Below are positions 15,915 to 22,660 of a stretch of DNA of 41,567 bases, piece after piece. This DNA comes from ZC4RG30 sp965652645. GTDB lineage: Bacteria; Pseudomonadota; Gammaproteobacteria; Steroidobacterales; Steroidobacteraceae. Each line of letters begins with the position of its first letter. The first letter of the stretch is position 1. Under the pieces are notes generated by a model. The model ran no database searches, had not been told where the DNA came from, and saw nothing but the letters and a program-made list of their open reading frames with translations. The stretch is from the NCBI GenBank assembly GCA_965652645.1, contig CBFGXE010000022.1:1-41567 (forward strand), written 5' to 3'. A program made the position numbers and the translations under genes.

Positions 15915-18131
15915 TCAGCGCGAAGCGGCCTGTTCCTGCTCGCGCAGCGCCGCCTGTCCCTGCACGAGGAAGGCCTGGATGGCCTTCACGTCTTGCGCGT
16001 CCAGCACGTCGGCGAAGCTCGCCATGCCATTGGGCGCCAGCTGTCCACCGAGCACGATCTGTTCGAAGGCGCCATGCACTTCCGGCGTGAGGCGGAAGAG
16101 GTCGGGGTAGGCCGACAACCGCGCCTCGCCCTGGGCGCCGTGGCAGAGCACGCAGAACTGGAAGAACAGGCCGGCGCCGTGCTGCAGCGTTTCGGGCGTG
16201 GCCGCAGGCAGTTCGGGCGGAGCCGGTGTGGCTTGTGGCTGGCGCGCCGGCGGCAGCGGTGTTTCTCCACCGCCCAGCTTGAAGGCCAGCAGCCGGCCGT
16301 AGTTCTGGTAGCGGTAGGCGGCGATCTCCTGCGGATACAGCGGCGCCATGGCGCCGCCGAAGCCGGCCAGCACCGCGATGTACTGCTCGCCGTCGATCTC
16401 GTAGGCCACCGGCGCGGCCATGATGCCGGTGCCCACGTTGATGTCCTTCAGGATGTCGCCGGTATCGGCGCGATACACCACCAGCCGGCCGGAGGAGGTG
16501 CCCTGCACGACGATGTTGCCCGCGGTGGTAAGCACGCCGCCGCCGGCCAGCTCGGCGCGTCCCAGCGGCAGGCGCCAGCGTTCGGCCTGCGCCATCGGGT
16601 CGTACGCGATGAGGAATTCGCGCGTGGCCGGATCAGGCAGGTCCGGGTTCGCGGCGATCAAGGCGTCGTAATCCCGGCGCTGCTCCGGCGTCATCAGGTC
16701 GACGAAGAAGCTGAAGGCCACCTGGTGCGCGGAGTTGGTCTGGCCGGGCTTCCACTTGTACTCGCCGGGTGTGGGCGCCATCAGCATGCCGGACTCGCGC
16801 GCCGGGATGTACACCAGCCCGGTCTGCGGGTTGAAGGCCATCGGCGGCCAGTTGTGTCCGCCCGCGCCGGTGGGATAGATCAGCGCCGCCTTGTCCGCGT
16901 AGGTGGCGGCCGGGTTGATGGTGGGCCGGCCCTTGCCGTCCAGGCCGGTGGCCCAGTTGGTGAACACGTAGGGCTTTGCTGAAATGAACTCGCCGGTCTC
17001 GCGGTCGAGCACGTAGAAGTAGCCGTTCTTCGGTGCCTGCATCAGCACCTTGCGCTGCCGGCCCTCGATGGTGAGGTCGGCGAGGATCATGTTCTGCGTG
17101 GCGGTGTAGTCCCACATTTCGCCCGGCGTGGTCTGGAAATGCCACACCAGCCGCCCGGTGGCAGGCTTGATCGCAAGGATGGAGGCCAGGTAGAGGTTGT
17201 CCCCGCCGGCGGGGCTGCGCACCCAGGGGGCCTCGGGCGAGGCATTGCCCGTGCCCACGTAGAGCAGGTCGAGTTCGGGGTCGTAGTTCATCTCGCCCCA
17301 CACCGTGCCGCCGAGGCCGGATTCCCAGTCGGATTGCGGATCCCAGGTCTTCAGGGCCTCTTGCATCTCCGGATGCTCCGGCGGTCCCTTCGCCGGATCG
17401 CCAGGCACGGTGAAGAATCGCCAGCGCTGCGCGCCGCTGTCCAGGTCGTACGCGGTGACGTAGCCGCGCACCCCCAGCTCGGCTCCGCTGTTGCCGATCA
17501 CCACTACGGGGCCTGCCACCTGGGGCGGGCCGGTAATGGTGTAGGAGCGGGTATCGCGGTCGATCAGCGTGTCGGCGCGCCACAGTTGCCTGCCGTCGCG
17601 TGCATCCAGCGCGACCAGGTGACCGTCGAGCGTGGCCACGTAGACCTTGCCCTTCCACACCTGCAGGCCGCGGCTCACGACGTCGCAGCAGGCACGGCGG
17701 TTGTAGCTGCCGTCCACCTCGGGGTCGTAGCGCCAGATCTCCTTGCCGGACTTCGCGTCCACGGCAATGGCCGAGCCCCAGGGGCCGGAGGCATAGATGA
17801 CGCCATCGATGACCAGCGGCGTTGCCTCCTGCCCGTGTTCCACCCGTCCGCGCCGGGAGCGGAACGGATATTCCCAGGCGAATCCGAGCTGGCCGGCGTT
17901 GTCGGCCGAGATGCGGGTGAGCGGGGAGAAGCGGTCGGCCTTCCAGGTGCGTCCCAGCGCCAGCCATTGCCCGGGCTCATCAGCCTGCAGTCTCGCCGTG
18001 TCGACCCCTCCCGGCTGGCTCCTGCCACACCCGGCCAGCGTGGCCAGCAGGGCCAGGCCGGCAATGCCCAGCCACCTTGCACGCAATCCGGTCGCGCTTC
18101 CGCGCGGCGTCCCGCCCACTGCCGGAATCAT
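15915..18131 (-). CDS. PQQ-dependent dehydrogenase with C-terminal cytochrome c
   Basis: A 738-aa quinohemoprotein that would oxidise an alcohol or sugar in the periplasm and pass electrons to its own heme. The N terminus has a lipobox (LLATLAGC, Cys35), so the enzyme is probably a lipoprotein. The PQQ propeller (~55-620) shows the vicinal disulfide Cys148-Cys149 (RRACCDVVSRG), GNASPEAPW, and the tryptophan-docking repeats (GRLVWHFQTTPGEMWDYTA). The C-terminal class I cytochrome c has C660-x-x-C-H664 with Met703 (PNGMASF) as likely sixth ligand. The ATG at 18131 is chosen because it places the lipobox correctly; the frame is open to 18500. First gene of the cluster; no PQQ biosynthesis gene is in the window. 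Confidence 0.92.
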   Translation of the reverse strand: MIPAVGGTPRGSATGLRARWLGIAGLALLATLAGCGRSQPGGVDTARLQADEPGQWLALGRTWKADRFSPLTRISADNAGQLGFAWEYPFRSRRGRVEHGQEATPLVIDGVIYASGPWGSAIAVDAKSGKEIWRYDPEVDGSYNRRACCDVVSRGLQVWKGKVYVATLDGHLVALDARDGRQLWRADTLIDRDTRSYTITGPPQVAGPVVVIGNSGAELGVRGYVTAYDLDSGAQRWRFFTVPGDPAKGPPEHPEMQEALKTWDPQSDWESGLGGTVWGEMNYDPELDLLYVGTGNASPEAPWVRSPAGGDNLYLASILAIKPATGRLVWHFQTTPGEMWDYTATQNMILADLTIEGRQRKVLMQAPKNGYFYVLDRETGEFISAKPYVFTNWATGLDGKGRPTINPAATYADKAALIYPTGAGGHNWPPMAFNPQTGLVYIPARESGMLMAPTPGEYKWKPGQTNSAHQVAFSFFVDLMTPEQRRDYDALIAANPDLPDPATREFLIAYDPMAQAERWRLPLGRAELAGGGVLTTAGNIVVQGTSSGRLVVYRADTGDILKDINVGTGIMAAPVAYEIDGEQYIAVLAGFGGAMAPLYPQEIAAYRYQNYGRLLAFKLGGGETPLPPARQPQATPAPPELPAATPETLQHGAGLFFQFCVLCHGAQGEARLSAYPDLFRLTPEVHGAFEQIVLGGQLAPNGMASFADVLDAQDVKAIQAFLVQGQAALREQEQAASR

Positions 18132-18251
18132 CACGGTCAACCCCCCGGGACCATTGTTCGAGCGCTGAGGATACTGGATGCCCCGCGGCAGAGCACAACC
18201 CGTGCGCCTGCTGGATAATCCCGCGCCTTGACCAGCCAACAAGGAGCACTC

Positions 18252-18635
18252 ATGTCGGTTTTCACGCACGTTGTCGTCGGTACCAATGACCTGGAGCGGG
18301 CGCGCACTTTCTACGATGCGACGCTGGGCGCGCTGGGCATGAAGTACATGGGCCCGATGGGCGAGCACGCCCACATGTACGGCGTGGACAGGCCGGCATT
18401 CATGGTCACGCGGCCGCGCAACGGGCAGCCGGCCTGCTTTGCAAACGGGGGGACCATCGGTTTTGCAGCGGCCACGCGCGATGCCGTGAACGCCTTCCAC
18501 GCCGCTGCCCTGGCCAACGGCGGTTCGGACGAGGGACAGCCGGGACCGCGCCCCTTCTCACCCACTGCCTATGGCGCGTACGTCCGGGATCCCGACGGGA
18601 ACAAGCTGACGGCGTATTGCTTCGCGCCGGCCTGA
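18252..18635 (+). CDS. VOC-family (glyoxalase-like) protein, 127 aa
   Basis: A single vicinal-oxygen-chelate domain of two beta-alpha-beta-beta-beta halves: FTHVVVGTNDLERARTFYDA at the start and YGAYVRDPDGNKLTAYCF at the end. Members are metal enzymes such as glyoxalase I, extradiol dioxygenases or fosfomycin-resistance proteins. This one belongs to the small uncharacterised PhnB/glyoxalase-like group. The ATG at 18252 has AAGGAG 5 nt upstream (18241-18246) and is therefore preferred to the in-frame TTG at 18228. It is divergent from the PQQ-dehydrogenase gene with a 120-nt spacer. A GATAAT hexamer at 18214-18219 could be its -10 element, but no good -35 is visible. Confidence 0.85.
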   Translation: MSVFTHVVVGTNDLERARTFYDATLGALGMKYMGPMGEHAHMYGVDRPAFMVTRPRNGQPACFANGGTIGFAAATRDAVNAFHAAALANGGSDEGQPGPRPFSPTAYGAYVRDPDGNKLTAYCFAPA

Positions 18636-18658
18636 GCGGCGGGGGGCGCGCCTCAGGC
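18630..18658. terminator. Inverted repeat spanning the VOC/GGDEF gene ends
   Basis: GCCTGAG (18630-18636) and CTCAGGC (18652-18658) are perfect 7-nt arms with a GC-rich 15-nt loop. Each arm contains one of the convergent stop codons (TGA at 18633-18635 and, on the minus strand, at 18653-18655). Confidence 0.4.
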
Positions 18659-19804
18659 GTCGCTGATGGCGCGCCACATCCCGGTGTGGCCCTTGCCCTG
18701 GGCCTTCACCTCATAGAGGGCGGCGTCGGCGCGGGCCAGCAGCACTTCGGGCTCGCGGCCCTGTTCAGGTGCCGTGCACAGCCCGACGCTGCAGCCGATG
18801 CGCACCGCGCGGCCATCGGCCAGGCGGTGCTCGCGAGCGATGGCGCCAATGATCTCGTCGGCCACGCCCCGCGCCGTGAGCGCATCCGCATCGCGCAGCA
18901 GGATCACGAACTCGTCGCCGCCGATGCGGGCCACGACCTCTTCGGGGCCGGCGGCGCGGCGCAGTGAGTCGGCCACGCGCTGCAGGATCTCGTCGCCGGC
19001 GGCGTGGCCGTGGCTGTCATTCACTGCCTTGAACCCGTCGAGGTCGATGTAAAGCACGGCGAAGGAGCGGCCGCGCAGACGCTCATGCGGGGCGGGCAGC
19101 TCCGCGCAGGCGTCGGCCATGCGCTGCATCAGCTCGGCGCGGTTGGCAAGCCCGGTGAGATGGTCGGTCTGCGCCTTGCGCCGCATGTATTCGCCGGAGG
19201 AGATGGCCGCGTGCAGCGCCTCGCGGTTCTGGAAGATGAAGCTGGCGATCACCGTGGCGGCGAAGCCAAGCGACAGGGCGGCCAGCACGTTCACGCCGCC
19301 GGCCGTGATCAGCACCAGGATGGGCGGCAGCACGGAAAGGGCCATCACGCCGATGGCGATGCGCGGCACCACCGCCCAGCGCGTGGCGATGCCGGCGAGC
19401 ACGCCCATCTGGCCCGAGAGCGCCATGGTGGCCAGGGCGATGTCGCCTGTCGAAAGGCACATGGCGCAGCCGAAGCCGAAGCTGGCCATGGCCAGTCCGC
19501 TGGGCAGCATCACGCTGAGCAGGGGGCGGCGGCGGCGATGTTCCGGCGCCACCAGTGGCAGCAGGGCGCGCCAGGCCACCAGCAGGGCCGACAGGGCGAG
19601 CCAGGCCCAGGCCCAGCTGGCCCGCGTGACGTACACCGTGGTGGCGCAGATGACCATCAGTGTGACGGTATAGAAGGCCAGCGACAGCGGATTGGTGGGA
19701 ATGGTCTCGATCATCCGCTCCCGGACCCGGGGCGGGGCGTCGGCGAGGCTGCCAAGCAGCAGTCGCAGCAAGAATCCCTTCTTGTTGTTCTGTTCCGTTG
19801 CCAA
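18653..19804 (-). CDS. Membrane diguanylate cyclase (GGDEF)
   Basis: A 383-aa protein with about six membrane segments in residues ~40-200 and a GGDEF domain (~220-383) that makes cyclic-di-GMP from two GTP. The active site is intact (RIGGDEF, 295-299), as are TDHLTGLANR and YIDLDGFKAVNDSHGH. The product-inhibition I-site RxxD is absent: the four residues at that place are GPEE. No EAL domain follows. The membrane part matches no sensor domain I can name with certainty. The frame starts with TTG at 19804 (MATEQNN...); the next in-frame ATG is at 19711, before the first membrane segment, so the start is uncertain. Divergent from the AAHS transporter gene. Confidence 0.9.
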   Translation of the reverse strand: MATEQNNKKGFLLRLLLGSLADAPPRVRERMIETIPTNPLSLAFYTVTLMVICATTVYVTRASWAWAWLALSALLVAWRALLPLVAPEHRRRRPLLSVMLPSGLAMASFGFGCAMCLSTGDIALATMALSGQMGVLAGIATRWAVVPRIAIGVMALSVLPPILVLITAGGVNVLAALSLGFAATVIASFIFQNREALHAAISSGEYMRRKAQTDHLTGLANRAELMQRMADACAELPAPHERLRGRSFAVLYIDLDGFKAVNDSHGHAAGDEILQRVADSLRRAAGPEEVVARIGGDEFVILLRDADALTARGVADEIIGAIAREHRLADGRAVRIGCSVGLCTAPEQGREPEVLLARADAALYEVKAQGKGHTGMWRAISDA

Positions 19805-19869
19805 TGGAGCCGTCCGATGGAAAAAGCCGGCTCCCTGCGCCGGCGGAACGCTGTGCTATTCTTGCCCAA

Positions 19870-19883
19870 CGCAACTCGTTGCG
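19870..19883. promoter_or_regulatory. Palindrome in the GGDEF/AAHS divergent spacer
   Basis: CGCAAC-TC-GTTGCG is a perfect 6-nt inverted repeat in the 179-nt spacer. It is followed by an AT-rich stretch (19885-19915) that stands out in this GC-rich DNA and is the likely promoter region for one or both genes. No hexamer pair with good spacing could be fixed. Confidence 0.4.
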
Positions 19884-19983
19884 GCAAAAAAATTACCTTC
19901 TTCTTACATAACAATTCCGGGGACTCCCAGGGGCTGGCCTGCGCCTGAACCGCGGCCGGCCGGGACAGAGGGAAAGCACAACC

Positions 19984-21330
19984 ATGGCAGTCAGTACTGG
20001 CGGAACCAATCCCATTGCGGTGATCGATGACAACCCGATGGGCCTGCGGCAGTGGATCATCGTGGTGCTGATGGTGATGCTGAACGCGCTCGACGGTTTC
20101 GACGTGCTTTCCAGCGCCTTCGCGGCGCCGGGCATCACGCTGGAGTGGGGCATCCCCCGCGTGGAGCTGGGCGTGGTGCTGTCGGCCGAGCTCGTTGGCA
20201 TGGGCTTTGGTTCGGTGCTGCTGGGCGGCTACGCCGACAAGGGCGGGCGCAAGCCGGCCATGCTGATCTGCCTTGTGATCATGGCCGTGGGCATGTACCT
20301 GGCGCATTCCGCCTCGGCCGTGCTGCCCATGACCCTCTACCGCTTCTTCACCGGCCTGGGCATCGGCGGCATGCTGGCGGCGACCAACGCCGTGGTGGCC
20401 GAGACCACCAACCGCCGGCACCGGGCCATGGCCATCTCCATCTACGTGATCGGCTATCCGATCGGCGGCGTGCTGGGCGGTCTTGCCGCGTCCGAATGGC
20501 TGTTGCAGGACTACGACTGGCGGGCCGTGTTCCTGTTCGGCGCGGTGGTCACGGCGGTGATGATTCCGCTGGTGGCGCTGCTGGTGCCCGAGACCCCGGC
20601 ATTCATCGCCGCGCGCCGCAAGCCCGGGGCCCTGGAGAAGGTCAACCGTTCGCTGCGTGCCCTGAACAAACCCACCATCCCGGCGCTGCCCGAGATCAGG
20701 CAGGAGGGGCCCAAGCCCAAGGTCACCGACATCCTCTCCAAGCCGGGCCTGCGCAAGGTCACCTGGCTGCTGGCGCTGGGCTACACGTTCCACACGTTCA
20801 CTTTCTATTTCGTGCTCAAGTTCGCCGTGCAGATCGTGGCTTCCGCCGGCTTCACCCAGCCGGAAGCGGCCACCACGCTCACCTGGGCGAATGTCGGCGG
20901 CGCCATCGGCGGCCTGCTGTTCGGTTTCCTGCTGCGGAAATGGGACATCAAGGGGCCGACCATCGGTGCCATGCTGCTGGGCATCTGCGCGCTGGCGTAC
21001 TTCGGCACCGGCCACGACACGCTGGCCATGTGGCGCACGGCGGCCTTCCTGACCATGTTCTTCCTCAATGCCGCCATCGTGGGTTTCTACGCGTCGTTTG
21101 CGCGGGGCTTCCCGGCCTATGCCCGCGGCTCCGGCACCGGCTTCGCGCTGGGCGTCGGGCGCGCCGGCGCGGCGGGCTCGCCCCTGGTGGCCGGCGCCTT
21201 GTTCACGGCCCTGGGCAATGACCAGGTGCTGCCGGTGTCGATCATCATGACGGCGGGCTGCCTGCTGTCCATCGTGATGCTGCTGCTGGTGCCGCTGCGC
21301 GATGCCGACCGCGAAATGGAGAAGGCATGA
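19984..21330 (+). CDS. MFS transporter, aromatic acid:H+ symporter (AAHS) type
   Basis: A 448-aa major facilitator with about twelve membrane segments. The first-helix signature LNALDGFDVLSSAFAAPGI (D-G-x-D type), the loop GGYADKGGRKPAM and RFFTGLGIGGMLAATNAVVAE identify the AAHS group (PcaK, BenK, MhpT), which import aromatic or related carboxylates with protons. The ATG at 19984 has GAGGGAAAG about 9 nt upstream. The stop overlaps the RidA-family start by 4 nt, and a secreted protein follows 8 nt after that, so the three genes form one operon. The aromatic substrate is unknown. Confidence 0.9.
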   Translation: MAVSTGGTNPIAVIDDNPMGLRQWIIVVLMVMLNALDGFDVLSSAFAAPGITLEWGIPRVELGVVLSAELVGMGFGSVLLGGYADKGGRKPAMLICLVIMAVGMYLAHSASAVLPMTLYRFFTGLGIGGMLAATNAVVAETTNRRHRAMAISIYVIGYPIGGVLGGLAASEWLLQDYDWRAVFLFGAVVTAVMIPLVALLVPETPAFIAARRKPGALEKVNRSLRALNKPTIPALPEIRQEGPKPKVTDILSKPGLRKVTWLLALGYTFHTFTFYFVLKFAVQIVASAGFTQPEAATTLTWANVGGAIGGLLFGFLLRKWDIKGPTIGAMLLGICALAYFGTGHDTLAMWRTAAFLTMFFLNAAIVGFYASFARGFPAYARGSGTGFALGVGRAGAAGSPLVAGALFTALGNDQVLPVSIIMTAGCLLSIVMLLLVPLRDADREMEKA

Positions 21331-21674
21331 GCATCCGGCGTTTCGAAACCGGAGCGCGCATGTCGCAGGCCGTGGCGGCCAACGGCTTCGTCTTCCTGGC
21401 GGGACAGGTGGCCACCGATCCTTCGGCCGGTGTCGAGGGCCAGACACGCCAGATCCTGGGCGAGATCGATCGCCTGCTGGCGCTGGCCGGCTCCAGCAAG
21501 GAGCGCATCCTCAGCGCCACCATCTACCTGGCCGACGTCAGTACCTTCGCCGAGATGAACCGCGCCTGGGAGGCCTGGGTGCCGGCCGGCAACACGCCGG
21601 CGCGGGCCACGGTGGAGGCGAAGCTGGTGGCGCCGGAATACCGCGTCGAGATCCAGGTCGTCGCGCTGGCGTAG
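21327..21674 (+). CDS. RidA-family (YjgF/YER057c/UK114) protein, 115 aa
   Basis: A small trimeric-barrel protein. RidA itself hydrolyses reactive enamine/imine intermediates from amino-acid metabolism; many relatives sit in catabolic operons with other substrates. Landmarks are GFVFLAGQVATD, ILGEIDRLLALAGSSKERIL, YLADVSTFAEMNRAWEAWV and the closing ARATVEAKLVAPEYRVEIQV, which contains the conserved Arg (in P-A-R-A-T) that binds the carboxylate. The strict RidA C-terminal Glu context (V-E-I) is roughly kept, but assignment to RidA proper rather than Rid2-7 is not certain. It overlaps the transporter stop by 4 nt, which ties it to metabolism of the imported compound. Confidence 0.9.
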   Translation: MSIRRFETGARMSQAVAANGFVFLAGQVATDPSAGVEGQTRQILGEIDRLLALAGSSKERILSATIYLADVSTFAEMNRAWEAWVPAGNTPARATVEAKLVAPEYRVEIQVVALA

Positions 21675-21682
21675 GCGAAGCG

Positions 21683-22639
21683 ATGATTCGCCCCTCCTGC
21701 CTCGCGCTGGTGCCATTGGTGCTCGCGGGATGGGGCGGCGGGGCCCACGCAGCGGCAGCCTGCGACCGCACCTGCCTGGAGCAGGTGGGCGCGGCCTACC
21801 TGGAGGCCTACCGCATGCGCGATCCGGCGCGTGCGCCCATCTCGCCGCGGGTGCGGTTCGTCGAGAACAACGTCGAGATGCCGTTCCCGGATGGCAGCTG
21901 GGACACGGTGACCCTGCAGGTGGGGCAACCAATGGTGCTGTCCGATCCGGTCACGGGACAGGTGGGCATTTACACCACCGTGCTGCAGAACGACACCCAG
22001 ACCTTCGTGGCCGTGCGCCTGGCAGTGCGGCGCGGGCAGGTCACCGAGATCGAGCAGGTGCTCTCCACCCGCCGCAACCTCAGCGCGCCGCCCACGCCCA
22101 TCGGTGATGTATGGCGCTACGTGCGCGACCCGCAATTCCCCGAACTGGCGCCACCGGGCGCCGGTGCCTCGCGCGAGGCGCTGGTGCGCCATGCCAACGG
22201 CTACTTCGACACGCTGGAGTTCAACAACGGGGAGATCCGCGGCACGCGCTTCGCGCCCACGGCCACGCGCCACGAGAACGGCCTGAGGTTCGACAACATC
22301 GAGCAGGGGTTCCGGAGCGGCCGCTACAGGTTCAACAACCGGGTGCGCGACCGCGACTGCTTCCTGGTGGACGAGGCACGCAGCGCCGTGATGTGCCGCG
22401 GCTACATCGACCACAAGGGCGTGCTGGATGAATACCGCCTCACCGACGGCACGGTGTCGCGTTCGGTGTACCGGGAACCGCACACCTGGTCCTTCTTCGA
22501 GGCCTTCAAGGTGCAGGGCGATGCCATCACCGCGGTGGAGGCCACCTTCACCGGGGCGCCGTACTACATCCGCTCGCCGTTCGTGAAGAAGCCGGATCCG
22601 GTCTACGACCGGCTGGCGGGCGACGACGGCGGCATGTAA
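21683..22639 (+). CDS. Secreted protein with paired CDRxCL motif, 318 aa
   Basis: A signal peptide (residues ~1-24, ending GGGAHAAAA) precedes CDRTCLEQVGAAYLEAYRMRD and a segment ending FVENNVEMPFPDG. This resembles a family shared by bacteria and fungi that I recall as DUF8021, possibly NTF2-like; the assignment is from memory. A second half (~170-300) repeats the theme of an amphipathic helix followed by strands (ALVRHANGYFDTLEF; CRGYIDHKGVLDEYRL). At least four cysteines in an exported protein suggest disulfides. The ATG at 21683 follows the RidA stop by 8 nt. The last codons and stop lie inside a hairpin shared with the convergent TonB-receptor gene. Enzymatic or binding role unknown. Confidence 0.7.
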   Translation: MIRPSCLALVPLVLAGWGGGAHAAAACDRTCLEQVGAAYLEAYRMRDPARAPISPRVRFVENNVEMPFPDGSWDTVTLQVGQPMVLSDPVTGQVGIYTTVLQNDTQTFVAVRLAVRRGQVTEIEQVLSTRRNLSAPPTPIGDVWRYVRDPQFPELAPPGAGASREALVRHANGYFDTLEFNNGEIRGTRFAPTATRHENGLRFDNIEQGFRSGRYRFNNRVRDRDCFLVDEARSAVMCRGYIDHKGVLDEYRLTDGTVSRSVYREPHTWSFFEAFKVQGDAITAVEATFTGAPYYIRSPFVKKPDPVYDRLAGDDGGM

Positions 22640-22652
22640 CCACCGTCGTCGC
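22620..22652. terminator. Hairpin around the stop of the secreted protein gene
   Basis: GCGACGACGG (22620-22629) and CCGTCGTCGC (22643-22652) form a perfect 10-bp stem. The loop contains the TAA stop (22637-22639), and two further G-C pairs are possible inside it. There is no T tract. The place between two convergent genes fits a bidirectional terminator. Confidence 0.55.
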
Positions 22653-22660
22653 GCTGCAGG

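Noticed and set aside
15915..18500. Longer PQQ-dehydrogenase start at 18500
   Set aside because: The extra codons run through the VOC gene on the other strand and would bury the lipobox; the ATG at 18131 fits a lipoprotein.
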